NCBI GenBank assembly: GCA_046341775.1
Contig: JBKDQQ010000070.1
Coordinates: 1 to 52,042, forward strand
From: SXXH01 sp041165735
Lineage (GTDB): Bacteria > Planctomycetota > UBA1135 > GCA-002686595
Direction of reading: 5' to 3'
Length of the DNA: 52,042 nucleotides
The notes under the pieces are model-generated. The model was given only the letters and a program-made list of their open reading frames with translations, searched no databases and was not told the DNA's origin. Of this stretch, positions 1 through 7,694 are shown in pieces (the stretch's first letter is position 1; each line of letters opens with the position of its first letter). The position numbers and the translations under genes are program-made.

Positions 1-1308
1 GCGGCGACGGAGATCGCGGGCAAGTCGTACGACGGCAAGCGCGACAGCATCGACGGAGTGCTGTGGTTGCTCGAAGAAGGCAAGATCCTCCACGCCGCCG
101 GGCGCTTCGAGGAAAGCAACGCGGTCTTCGCCAAGGCCGAAGCGAAGATCAACGAGTACAAGGCCAAGGCGGTCATCAGCGCCAGCGACGCGGGCGCGGA
201 AGTCGCCTCGGCGGCCACGAACGCCAACGCCATTCCCTACGCGGGCCGTTGGCAGGACCGCATCCTCCTGCACACCTACAAGGCGCTCAACTACATGGGG
301 CTGTGCGATTGGGAGGGCGCCGCCGTCGAGGCGCGCCTCGCCTATGAATCGCAGCGCGAAGCGCGCGATGCCTACGCGTCCGACATCGAGGACGCCGCCA
401 AGACCGCCGAGACCGTCGAGGACAAGCAGGCCGACGCCGCGGTGTCCGACCCGGAGAACCAGCAGAAGCTCGCCGCCGAGTACGGCGATGTGAAGTCGTA
501 CCTCACGCCGGCGTACGCGAACTTCTCAAATCCCTACACCTCGTACGTGTCGGCGATCGCGCGCAGCATCGACGGCGAACCGGGCGAAGCGCTGGTCGAC
601 CTGCGCGATGTCGCCGCGATGGTGCCGGGCGCGACGATGGTGGGGGAGCACGCCAAGGCGCTCGACGCGACGCCGGCGCAGACGGTGGCGAACACGCTGC
701 ATGTGTTCTTCGAATCCGGTCCTGGACCGCGCATGGTCGAAACGAAGTTGGCCATCTTCGTGCCGAAGATCGGCCTCGTCGCGTTGGCGCTGCCCAAGGT
801 CCAGCCGCAGCTGGTCGAACCATCGCGCATCATGGTGCGCGCGAAGGATGGCCGCGTGCTCGCGACCAGCGAGACGCTCGCGTGCGCCGACAACCTGGCC
901 ATGGCCGAGTTCGACGCGAACCTCGGCACGACCATGTTGCGCACGATCACGGCCACGGTCGCCAAGGCGATCCTGACCTACCAATTGCAAAAGGAACACG
1001 GCACGGCCGGCCTGATCCTCGGCAGCCTCTACAGCGCGATCATGTCGAACGCGGACCTGCGCTCGTGGCGCACCGTCGGCAAGGAGTTCCAGGTCGCCTG
1101 CGCCGACCTGTCGCAGGGCCGCGATGTCGAGGTCTGCCTGACGGATGGTCGAAGCAACGTGATCGCGGTGCGCGAACTCGCGCTTCCGGCCAGCGGACCC
1201 GCCGTCGTGATCGCCACCAGCGTGATGCCCGGCCATCTCGAGGCGCATGTCGCCGCCAAGCCCAAGCCTGCGCCCGCCGCGCAGGCCGAGACCAAGGCGG
1301 CTCCGTGA
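1..1308 (+). CDS. COG3014-like envelope protein, 5' end cut by window
   Basis: The frame is open from base 1, and a GTG at 58 is only an internal codon, so the true start lies upstream of the window. The visible 435 codons give a soluble, alpha-helical, TPR-like N-terminal half (a leucine- and alanine-rich stretch over roughly the first 110 residues) followed by a domain that begins with a proline-rich 'PKIGLVALALPKVQP' segment, and an Ala/Pro/Lys-rich tail. This arrangement resembles COG3014 proteins, which are usually lipoproteins, but any signal peptide is outside the window. It is followed in the same direction by YcfL-like, LpoB-like and CsgG-domain genes, a gene set known from gammaproteobacteria. 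I infer a role in the outer membrane or periplasm. The family assignment rests mainly on context plus general fold. Confidence 0.7.
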   Translation, partial: AATEIAGKSYDGKRDSIDGVLWLLEEGKILHAAGRFEESNAVFAKAEAKINEYKAKAVISASDAGAEVASAATNANAIPYAGRWQDRILLHTYKALNYMGLCDWEGAAVEARLAYESQREARDAYASDIEDAAKTAETVEDKQADAAVSDPENQQKLAAEYGDVKSYLTPAYANFSNPYTSYVSAIARSIDGEPGEALVDLRDVAAMVPGATMVGEHAKALDATPAQTVANTLHVFFESGPGPRMVETKLAIFVPKIGLVALALPKVQPQLVEPSRIMVRAKDGRVLATSETLACADNLAMAEFDANLGTTMLRTITATVAKAILTYQLQKEHGTAGLILGSLYSAIMSNADLRSWRTVGKEFQVACADLSQGRDVEVCLTDGRSNVIAVRELALPASGPAVVIATSVMPGHLEAHVAAKPKPAPAAQAETKAAP

Positions 1309-1358
1309 CCGTCGGTCGCGCGCCGCATCCAACCCCGACACCCGACCCCATCCATGCC

Positions 1359-1751
1359 ATGAAGAACTTGCTCTGCCTCTGCGCCCTCGCCCTCGTGCCG
1401 GCTTGCCACTCGCCCAACACGCCGGTGGAGGCCGTCGAGCGCGACCCGAACCTCGCCAAGGTGCTCTCCGTGGGCGAGACCTCCCTGAGGCCCAGCGCCG
1501 AGGGCATCGTGCTTTCGAACGCCAACGGCCTGCTCGCCGTGCAAGCGCGCCTGCGCAACGGACAACCGCACGAGCGCAAGCTCGAGTACCAGTGGGAGTG
1601 GCTGGACGGCCGCGGAGTCGTGATCTCCTCGTCCAGCAGCATCTGGACTCCGATCGCGATCCGCCCGGGCGAGATGGCGAGCGTGCAAGGCACGGCGCCG
1701 ACTCCCGAGTGCGTCGACTTCCGCCTCAAGTTGAGCAAGCTGCCCAACTGA
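1359..1751 (+). CDS. YcfL-like (DUF1425) lipoprotein
   Basis: A 130-residue protein with a lipoprotein signal peptide: a hydrophobic stretch after MKN and the lipobox LVPAC, making Cys16 the lipidated residue. The mature part has the features of YcfL/DUF1425 proteins: 'GLLAVQARLRNG', a 'LEYQWEWLDGRGVVI' strand pair, and 'SIWTPIAIRPGE' near the end, an immunoglobulin-like beta fold in the family. The ATG at 1359 was chosen because it gives the signal peptide; an ATG at 1354 is in another frame. It lies 50 bp after the COG3014-like gene and 80 bp before the LpoB-like gene. In Escherichia coli ycfL sits beside lpoB (ycfM), which supports the call. Exact function is unknown. Confidence 0.8.
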   Translation: MKNLLCLCALALVPACHSPNTPVEAVERDPNLAKVLSVGETSLRPSAEGIVLSNANGLLAVQARLRNGQPHERKLEYQWEWLDGRGVVISSSSSIWTPIAIRPGEMASVQGTAPTPECVDFRLKLSKLPN

Positions 1752-1831
1752 AGAACCACGACCTGTATCCTCCCTGCCAAACCAACAAGGGCAGGTGTCG
1801 CACCCGCCCGAACCCCCTGGACCAACGACCC

Positions 1832-2446
1832 ATGAACGCCAAGCTCTTCGCCATCGCCCTCTGCTGCCTGCCCCTCGCCGCGTCTTGCGGCTCGCCCGCC
1901 AAGCGCGTCGATCCTTCCGGCAACGCCGGCCTGACCACCACCGACGACGTCAACTTCAAGGACTGGCAGGTCGCCGCGGCCGCCATGGTCGAGTCGCTCA
2001 AGAACGATCCCGTCATGGCGCCGTACAACGTCGAGAACCGCGCGATCATGATGGTGAGCAAGGTCAAGAACAACACGAGCGTCCACCTCGACACGAACCT
2101 CCTGACCGACAAGATCCGCATCGATCTGCGCAAGAGCGGCAAGGTGCTGACCACCACCGCCGTGGGCGCCGGCGGCAAGGCCGAGGAGGAAGCTTCGGCC
2201 CAGGTGCGCGAACTGAAGGACGATCCGATGTTCGACAGCACGACCGTGCAGAAGGACGGCACCGCCGTGGCGCCCAAGTACGCGCTCGGCGGCATCATCA
2301 CGCAGATCAAGACCAAGTCGGGGCGCGACAAGGAGTCGTACTTCAACTTCAAGCTGACGCTCACCGACCTGAAGACCGGCCTCGCCGTCTGGGAGGACGA
2401 GAAGGAAGTGGTCAAGCAGGAAACCAGGCCGCTGATCGGCGGCTGA
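1832..2446 (+). CDS. lpoB: LpoB-like penicillin-binding protein activator lipoprotein
   Basis: A 204-residue lipoprotein with a signal peptide ending LAASC (Cys19). The globular part starts at about residue 45 (DWQVAAAAMVESLKNDPVM) and ends with 'FNFKLTLTDLKTGLAVWEDEKEVVKQ', the LpoB family (PF13036) pattern in which the last strands carry Leu-Thr-Asp-Leu and Trp. In enterobacteria LpoB spans from the outer membrane to the periplasm and stimulates PBP1b. Many Planctomycetota lack or reduce classical PBP synthesis, so a partner cannot be assumed here. The family also includes proteins tied to CsgG-like pores, and the next gene has a CsgG domain, so an export or envelope-assembly role is equally possible. 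Confidence 0.8.
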   Translation: MNAKLFAIALCCLPLAASCGSPAKRVDPSGNAGLTTTDDVNFKDWQVAAAAMVESLKNDPVMAPYNVENRAIMMVSKVKNNTSVHLDTNLLTDKIRIDLRKSGKVLTTTAVGAGGKAEEEASAQVRELKDDPMFDSTTVQKDGTAVAPKYALGGIITQIKTKSGRDKESYFNFKLTLTDLKTGLAVWEDEKEVVKQETRPLIGG

Positions 2447-2462
2447 ACTTCGAGGAAGCAAC

Positions 2463-4961
2463 ATGATTCGCACGCTCGTCGCCTTGTTCGTCCTGTGCAG
2501 CGCCACCGCGTGGGCGCAGGAAGCCGGTGCCACGGCCGCCGAGAAGGCCGTAGCCCGCTATCCCGACCTCAAGAAGCTCGCCTCGGGCGCACTCGACGCC
2601 GAGCGCGACGCCTGGCTCAAGGAGCAGGGCTTGAAGCTCGGGCCGGACAATCGCGACGGGCTGTGGATCCTGTGGGCGCAGGCCTCGATCTCGGCGCCCA
2701 CCACGAGCGATGCCTGGGGCAAGGCGCGTCTCGCGGCCTTCGCCGAAGCGCGCTTGAAGGCGGAGACCAACTTCATCCGCGAGACGGGGGTGAGGATCGA
2801 GGTCGAGACGCTGCGCGACTACTTCGCCGACGATTCGTTGCGCGATCCGCGCAACCTCGAGGTGAAGGGCCACGAAGAGCGCCTGCGCGACAAGGTCGCG
2901 CAGGTCGGCGAGGCCATGCTCGACAAGGCGCTCGCGGAGTTGGAGGCGAAGCCGGCGGCGGGCGCGAGCCTCGAGGACAAGCGCACGCTGCTGAAGAAGA
3001 CGCTGCGTCGCGTCTCGTTCAAGCAGGCCTCGGGTCGCGTCTCCGGCATGCGCATCATGACCACGCTCGAAGGCACGAGCGCCAACGGCGGCACCAATGT
3101 CGGCGTGATCCTGGCGTGGTCGCGCGACAACCAGCGCCTGGCCGAGGCCATCGCCAGCGGACGCGGCATGTCCGACCCCAAGGGCGCGGCGGCGCAGAAG
3201 ACCCTCGCCGAGCGCATCCCCAACGACGCGGAGGCCCTGTACGACCGCCTCGGCGTGCGCGTGCTCGTCGACGAGAAGGGCGATCGCGTCCTCGTCGGCT
3301 ACGGCCAGGCGGCGCCGCTCGTCGCCACCAGCATGAGCGAGGAGCGCATGGAGCGCGTGCTCGAGGCGGCGCGCGAGATGGCCTACGACGACGCGCTGGC
3401 CAACATGGCCGACTTCCTCAACGCCACGCTGGTGTACCAAAGCCAAGTCGAGCGCACGGCCGAGGTCGAGGACTACACGGCCAAGTACACGCAGGACGGC
3501 GTGAGCTACGAGGAGGAAGGCACGGTGCGCAACTTCGTGGACACGATCCACGAACAGGCGAAGCGCCGCGCCTTGGCGACGATCAAGGGCTCCTCGCGCT
3601 TCCTAGATTGGCAGGGGAACCATCCCGACCACGGCCATCCGATCGTGGGCTGCGTCGTCGTGTGGAGCCCCTCGACCGCCAAGGCCGCGGCGGACGCGCA
3701 GCGTGGCGGCGCGGCGGGCGGCGTGCAGGGCTACGACGCCAAGGGCGGCACGCCCGGCGTGCGTCGCAGTCGCGAGGACGAGGGCGCGCCCCAAGGCGCG
3801 GGCGCGACGGGTGGCGCCGGTTCCATCGGCTGCGATGGCGTCGAAGCCGTGGGAGTCGGACTCGACCGCGCCAGCGCCGTGCTCGAAGCGTTGCAGGAAG
3901 CCGTGCGCCAGGCGAACGGCGTCAAGATCAGCTCGGACCGCGTGGTGTCGCTGAAGTTCGAGGACGCCGTGACGGACATGGCCTCGAGCTTCCGCTCGCA
4001 GTCCTTGTCGGCGCAGGACATCTCCGTGCGTACCGCCGGACTCGTGCAATCGTACGAGGTGCTGGGCGAGGTCCCTGAACCGAGCGGCGGCAAGATTCGC
4101 GTGACCTTGTGCGCGCGGATCCCGCGCTGGGATCCCGACAACCCGCGGCCCGGCGCGCGACCGACGCTCGTCGTGCTGCCGCCGACCGCGGCGCGCGGCT
4201 CGTACACCGTGATGGGCGGCACCGTCGGGGGCGTGGAGGCGACGCGCATGCTCGAGGCCGAGATGGGACGCGACTTGTTCAAGACGCGCGCCTTCACGCT
4301 GCTCGAGCGCGATCGGCTGCAGGAGATCGTCGGCGAGCAGGCGCTGATCGCCTCGTCGCTGTCGGATGTGCAGGAGCAGATCAAGCTCGGTCGGATGCTG
4401 GGCGCCGACTACCTCCTCTTGTCGAGCATCCAGGACCTGCACGCCGACCGCGAGGAGAAGACCATCCAGCTCACCGGTCGCAAGATCGTCAAGCGACACG
4501 GCACCGTCGTGGTCGATTGGCGACTCGTCTCGGTCGCCACCGGCGAGGTGCGCGACACCGACCAGATCTCCCTGGCGCTCGACGAAGAGTCCTTCGCCCA
4601 GTTGCAGTCCCGCAATCCCGGTGCACAGGTCGCGCCGGCTATCCTTTCGGCTTGCTCGCAACGCCTCGCCACCGAATTGGGGCGACGCGCGTCGCCGGTG
4701 GGGGTCGTGCATGTCGCCGGCGGCGAGGTGTTCTTGAATCGCGGCATGGGCGCCATCGCGCAGGGCGAGGAGTTCGAGGTCTGGCGCCAGGGCAAGCAAC
4801 TCGTCGACCCGCAATCGGGCCGCAAGCTGGGCAGCGCGGATTCGAAGGTGGCCTTGGTGCGCGTCGCGCGCGTCGAGGGCGACTATTCGGTGGCGCGCCT
4901 CGTCAGCGGCGAAGTCGGGCCGGCGGACGCGGGCGCGGTGTGCCGCGCGCCGCGACCCTGA
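2463..4961 (+). CDS. Large secreted protein with C-terminal CsgG-like domain
   Basis: An 832-residue protein with a Sec signal peptide (MIRTLVALFVLCSATAWAQ, cleavage after AWA or AQ). Residues about 20-400 form a mixed alpha/beta region, probably the DUF6844 type found beside LpoB/COG3014 genes; this is from memory and unconfirmed. Residues about 400-470 are a Gly/Ala-rich linker. Residues about 555-700 match CsgG-family features: 'PTLVVLPP', 'FKTRAFTLLERDRLQEIVGEQ', then 'GRMLGADYLLLSSI'. The end (about 735-832) is a beta-rich segment resembling the SH3-like tail of such proteins. It starts 16 bp after lpoB and is likely co-transcribed. CsgG forms the curli secretion pore, but related proteins in non-curli settings have no proven role. 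No curli subunit gene is visible. Confidence 0.75.
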   Translation: MIRTLVALFVLCSATAWAQEAGATAAEKAVARYPDLKKLASGALDAERDAWLKEQGLKLGPDNRDGLWILWAQASISAPTTSDAWGKARLAAFAEARLKAETNFIRETGVRIEVETLRDYFADDSLRDPRNLEVKGHEERLRDKVAQVGEAMLDKALAELEAKPAAGASLEDKRTLLKKTLRRVSFKQASGRVSGMRIMTTLEGTSANGGTNVGVILAWSRDNQRLAEAIASGRGMSDPKGAAAQKTLAERIPNDAEALYDRLGVRVLVDEKGDRVLVGYGQAAPLVATSMSEERMERVLEAAREMAYDDALANMADFLNATLVYQSQVERTAEVEDYTAKYTQDGVSYEEEGTVRNFVDTIHEQAKRRALATIKGSSRFLDWQGNHPDHGHPIVGCVVVWSPSTAKAAADAQRGGAAGGVQGYDAKGGTPGVRRSREDEGAPQGAGATGGAGSIGCDGVEAVGVGLDRASAVLEALQEAVRQANGVKISSDRVVSLKFEDAVTDMASSFRSQSLSAQDISVRTAGLVQSYEVLGEVPEPSGGKIRVTLCARIPRWDPDNPRPGARPTLVVLPPTAARGSYTVMGGTVGGVEATRMLEAEMGRDLFKTRAFTLLERDRLQEIVGEQALIASSLSDVQEQIKLGRMLGADYLLLSSIQDLHADREEKTIQLTGRKIVKRHGTVVVDWRLVSVATGEVRDTDQISLALDEESFAQLQSRNPGAQVAPAILSACSQRLATELGRRASPVGVVHVAGGEVFLNRGMGAIAQGEEFEVWRQGKQLVDPQSGRKLGSADSKVALVRVARVEGDYSVARLVSGEVGPADAGAVCRAPRP

Positions 4962-4995
4962 ACGCACGCCGGTCCCGCACCGACGGGATGACCAT

Positions 4996-5032
4996 GCGGC
5001 CGCGCGCGATCGCCAAGGATCGCCGCGGCCGC
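4996..5032. terminator. Bidirectional hairpin between convergent genes
   Basis: A perfect 9-bp outer stem (GCGGCCGCG with CGCGGCCGC) encloses a 6-bp inner stem (GCGATC with GATCGC) and a 6-nt loop. It sits between the convergent stop codons at 4961 and 5055. There is no clear U-run, as is common in very GC-rich genomes, so terminator function is inferred from position. Confidence 0.6.
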
Positions 5033-5054
5033 TTGCTTGCGCGTCGTGCGTGGC

Positions 5055-6956
5055 TCAACCGCCGAGCGCGCCACCATCGATGCGTCGCAACGCGACCACC
5101 GCCGAGCGCGGCGGCAGGGCCGGATCGTGGTCGGGGAAGCGACTCGTCGGCGCGCCATGGTGCACGCCGCGCGCGTTGCCGCGCGCATCGGACTCGCCCG
5201 GGTGTTGCACGGCCACGAAGAGCGTCGATCCATCGGGCGTGAAGCACGGACCGCACACTTCCGCACCCACGGGCGCGCGGAAGAAGCGCTTGGTCAAGGC
5301 GCGGCCCTCGCCGTCCACATCGCACGCCCACACGCCGTCGGCGATGCCCAGACGCGCGCCGCCATCGGTGGCGATCCACAAGCGGCCACGCGGATCGAAG
5401 GTGCAGTTGTCTGGGCAGGTCAGCCAACCACCCGCGTCGACGCCGGCGTGGTACTCGCCCGGTTGCTCCGCGTCGTTCGGATCGCCGCCCAGGAGGAACA
5501 CCTCCCACGCGAACTTGTCGGCCGCGTGCAACGCGCGTCCTTGGCGGTCGCGCGGCGGGTCGAGCTCAAGCACATGCCCGTGCTTGTTGCGCGCGCGCGG
5601 ATTGGCGGCGTCGGCCTCCTTGCGTCGCGTGTTGTTGGTCAGCATCGCGTAGACCTTGCCGGTGCGCGGATTGGCTTCCACGTCCTCGGGCCGGTCCATG
5701 GGCGTGGCGCCGAGCAGCGTCGCCGCCGTGCGCGCCTCGATCAGCACATCGGCCTGCGACTCGAAGCCGTTCGATCCGTCGAGGGGCCCGTGGCCGTGCA
5801 CCAGCGGCAGCCACTCGATCGTCCCGTCCTCGTCGAAGCGCGCCACGTGCAGCACGCCGTCGTCGAGCAGATCCCTGTTCGCCGCGCGCTCGTTCGGGTT
5901 CCACGCTCGCGCGCTGGTCCAACGGTAGATGTGCTCGTCCTCGTCGTCGTCGCCCATGTACACGACGACGCGTCCATCGGGATCGACGGCGCAGGTCGCG
6001 CCTTCGTGCTTGAAGCGACCAAGCGCCGTGCGCTTGACGGGTTCGAACGACGGATCGTGCGGGTCGTATTCGACGACCCAGCCGTGGCGATTGGCCTCGT
6101 TGAGCTCGCGCTCCACCACGAAGCGCTCATGGTGCGCGGCCCACGCGTACTCGAGCTCGGCGCCGACGCCCATGCGGTCGTGGTTGCGCGCCTCGCGCGT
6201 GCCGCGCGCCGATCCCGAGAACACCTGGTTGATGTTCTCCTCGCACACGAGCACCGTGCCCCAAGGCGTCACGCCGCCGGCGCAGTTGTTGAACGTGCCC
6301 GTGACGCGGGTGCCGGATGGATCTTCGCGCGTGCGCAGGCGCTCCGATCCGGCGGCCGGCCCCGACACGCGCAGCACGGTGTGCAAGGCGTCGAACCTGC
6401 GGTTCAGCGCCGAGCCCGGCACCGGAGTCCAGCGACCATCGACCAGTTCGATCTCCACGACGCTGTGGCCTTGCGCGGACATCTCGCACTCGACCTGCGC
6501 GCGCGTGGCGCGGGCCAGCGCCTCGGCCTCGCCGGCGAAGCCCGGCATCATCATGTGCAAGCGCGAGCCTTCATGGTTGGCGCACAACAAGCCGCGCGTC
6601 GAGCTGTTCGAACCCATCGGCAGAGGCACGAAGGCGAGGAAGTCGTTCTCCGTGCCGAACTGCAGGCGCTGCGTCTCGGCCGACTGGCTCGCGACCGAGA
6701 AGCGCGGCGCGCCTGGCAGCACCGGATCGCCCCACGCCAGCACGACCTGCGCCGAGTGGCCCGCGGCGACGTGCATGCGGTCGTCCACGCCTTGCGCGAG
6801 GCCCTCGAAACGCAGGGTCGAAGGATCGGACTTGCGCGGCGCGGCGCAGCCCGCGGGCAGGGAGAACGCAGCGGCGAGCGCGGCGGAACCGCGCAGGATG
6901 TCGCGACGCGAAAGGCGCGCGCGCGCGAGCGCGTCGAAGGGGCGGGGATCGACCAT
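5055..6956 (-). CDS. PhoX-family (DUF839) Tat-exported protein
   Basis: A 633-residue protein of the PhoX/DUF839 family. The N-terminus has a twin-arginine motif (LSRRDILRG, about residues 15-23), a hydrophobic stretch and LPAGC with Cys at 37, so it may be a Tat-exported lipoprotein. Family signatures include 'FNNCAGGVTPWGTVLVCEEN' (about 220-240), 'MGDDDEDEHIYRW', 'MDRPEDVEANPRTGKVY' and a C-terminal 'FTPDGSTLFVAVQHPGE' close to beta-propeller ends. PhoX enzymes are Ca/Fe-dependent alkaline phosphatases, but many DUF839 proteins are uncharacterised, so phosphatase activity is inference. A TATCGT -10-like hexamer lies at 6963-6968 just upstream. It is convergent with the envelope module. Confidence 0.85.
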   Translation of the reverse strand: MVDPRPFDALARARLSRRDILRGSAALAAAFSLPAGCAAPRKSDPSTLRFEGLAQGVDDRMHVAAGHSAQVVLAWGDPVLPGAPRFSVASQSAETQRLQFGTENDFLAFVPLPMGSNSSTRGLLCANHEGSRLHMMMPGFAGEAEALARATRAQVECEMSAQGHSVVEIELVDGRWTPVPGSALNRRFDALHTVLRVSGPAAGSERLRTREDPSGTRVTGTFNNCAGGVTPWGTVLVCEENINQVFSGSARGTREARNHDRMGVGAELEYAWAAHHERFVVERELNEANRHGWVVEYDPHDPSFEPVKRTALGRFKHEGATCAVDPDGRVVVYMGDDDEDEHIYRWTSARAWNPNERAANRDLLDDGVLHVARFDEDGTIEWLPLVHGHGPLDGSNGFESQADVLIEARTAATLLGATPMDRPEDVEANPRTGKVYAMLTNNTRRKEADAANPRARNKHGHVLELDPPRDRQGRALHAADKFAWEVFLLGGDPNDAEQPGEYHAGVDAGGWLTCPDNCTFDPRGRLWIATDGGARLGIADGVWACDVDGEGRALTKRFFRAPVGAEVCGPCFTPDGSTLFVAVQHPGESDARGNARGVHHGAPTSRFPDHDPALPPRSAVVALRRIDGGALGG

Positions 6957-7031
6957 GGCTCGACGATAGCGCGCCGCGCGCCGCGCCGAGCATCAAGCCC
7001 CGATCAACCGTGGTCGATCGGGGACGGATCG

Positions 7032-7571
7032 CTACTTGCCGCCCGCGGGCTTCTCGCCCACCGGTCGACCGTAGAAGTCCGACTTGGCCGACTTGTCCTG
7101 CAGGCGGTCGAACTGGAACACCGCCCCGTCCTCGCGGCGCAGCGTCAACATCGCCCCCGCGACCTCGACGCCGAACTTGCGCGATTGGCCGACCGGCTCG
7201 GCGATGGCCTTGACGGCGCGATCGGTGCGCATGCCGATCAGCGTGCCGAGCACGAGCTTGCGCTCCGAATCGACGGTGGCGGCGTAGATGCCCGATTGGA
7301 ACTCGGGATCGCCCAACGTGCCGTTCTGGAGCGTGTAGCCGACATGGATCTCGATGGCCGCGTGCGAACCCGACACGACGAGGTAGCCCGCCTCTTGTCG
7401 ACCCTGCGTCGGCAGCGCCTTGTCCTCGATCTTGCGCAAGCGCCATGCGCCCTGCACCGACTCGAGCACCTGCGCCTGCGCCAAGGTGGGCGGTGCGGGC
7501 TTGGGACGCTCCTGCACCGGGGCCAAGGACAAGGCGACAAGGCACGCGCACGCGGCGGCTAGAGGTTGCAT
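7032..7571 (-). CDS. Small secreted protein of unknown function
   Basis: A 179-residue protein. I take the start at 7571, which gives a signal peptide (MQPLAAACACLVALSLAPVQ); a further ATG at 7586 adds five residues. The mature region reads as a single beta-rich domain: 'VQGAWRLRKIED', 'AGYLVVSGSHAAIEIHVGY', 'GIYAATVDSERKLVLGT', 'RREDGAVFQFDRL'. This is the rhythm of lipocalin-like or META-like domains that measure an 'amount of X' per strand, but I do not recognise the family with confidence. It is divergent from dsbD (123 bp between starts) and is 75 bp upstream of the PhoX gene on the same strand, so it may be co-transcribed with it. Confidence 0.7.
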   Translation of the reverse strand: MQPLAAACACLVALSLAPVQERPKPAPPTLAQAQVLESVQGAWRLRKIEDKALPTQGRQEAGYLVVSGSHAAIEIHVGYTLQNGTLGDPEFQSGIYAATVDSERKLVLGTLIGMRTDRAVKAIAEPVGQSRKFGVEVAGAMLTLRREDGAVFQFDRLQDKSAKSDFYGRPVGEKPAGGK

Positions 7572-7643
7572 GCCGCCATCATCCATCGCGCCGCGCCGGC
7601 GGCAAGGGGGGCGCGTCTGCGCGCGCCGGAGGGGTCGCGGTGC

Positions 7644-7649
7644 TAACAT
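7644..7649 (+). promoter_or_regulatory. Possible extended -10 element of dsbD
   Basis: TGC-TAACAT is a good match to an extended -10 (TGn-TANNNT), 46 bp upstream of the dsbD ATG in a divergent intergenic region. No convincing -35 is visible. Low confidence. Confidence 0.3.
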
Positions 7650-7694
7650 CGCCGGGATGCGGGCGTATCGCCTCGCTGCCGCCCCGGGAGACCG

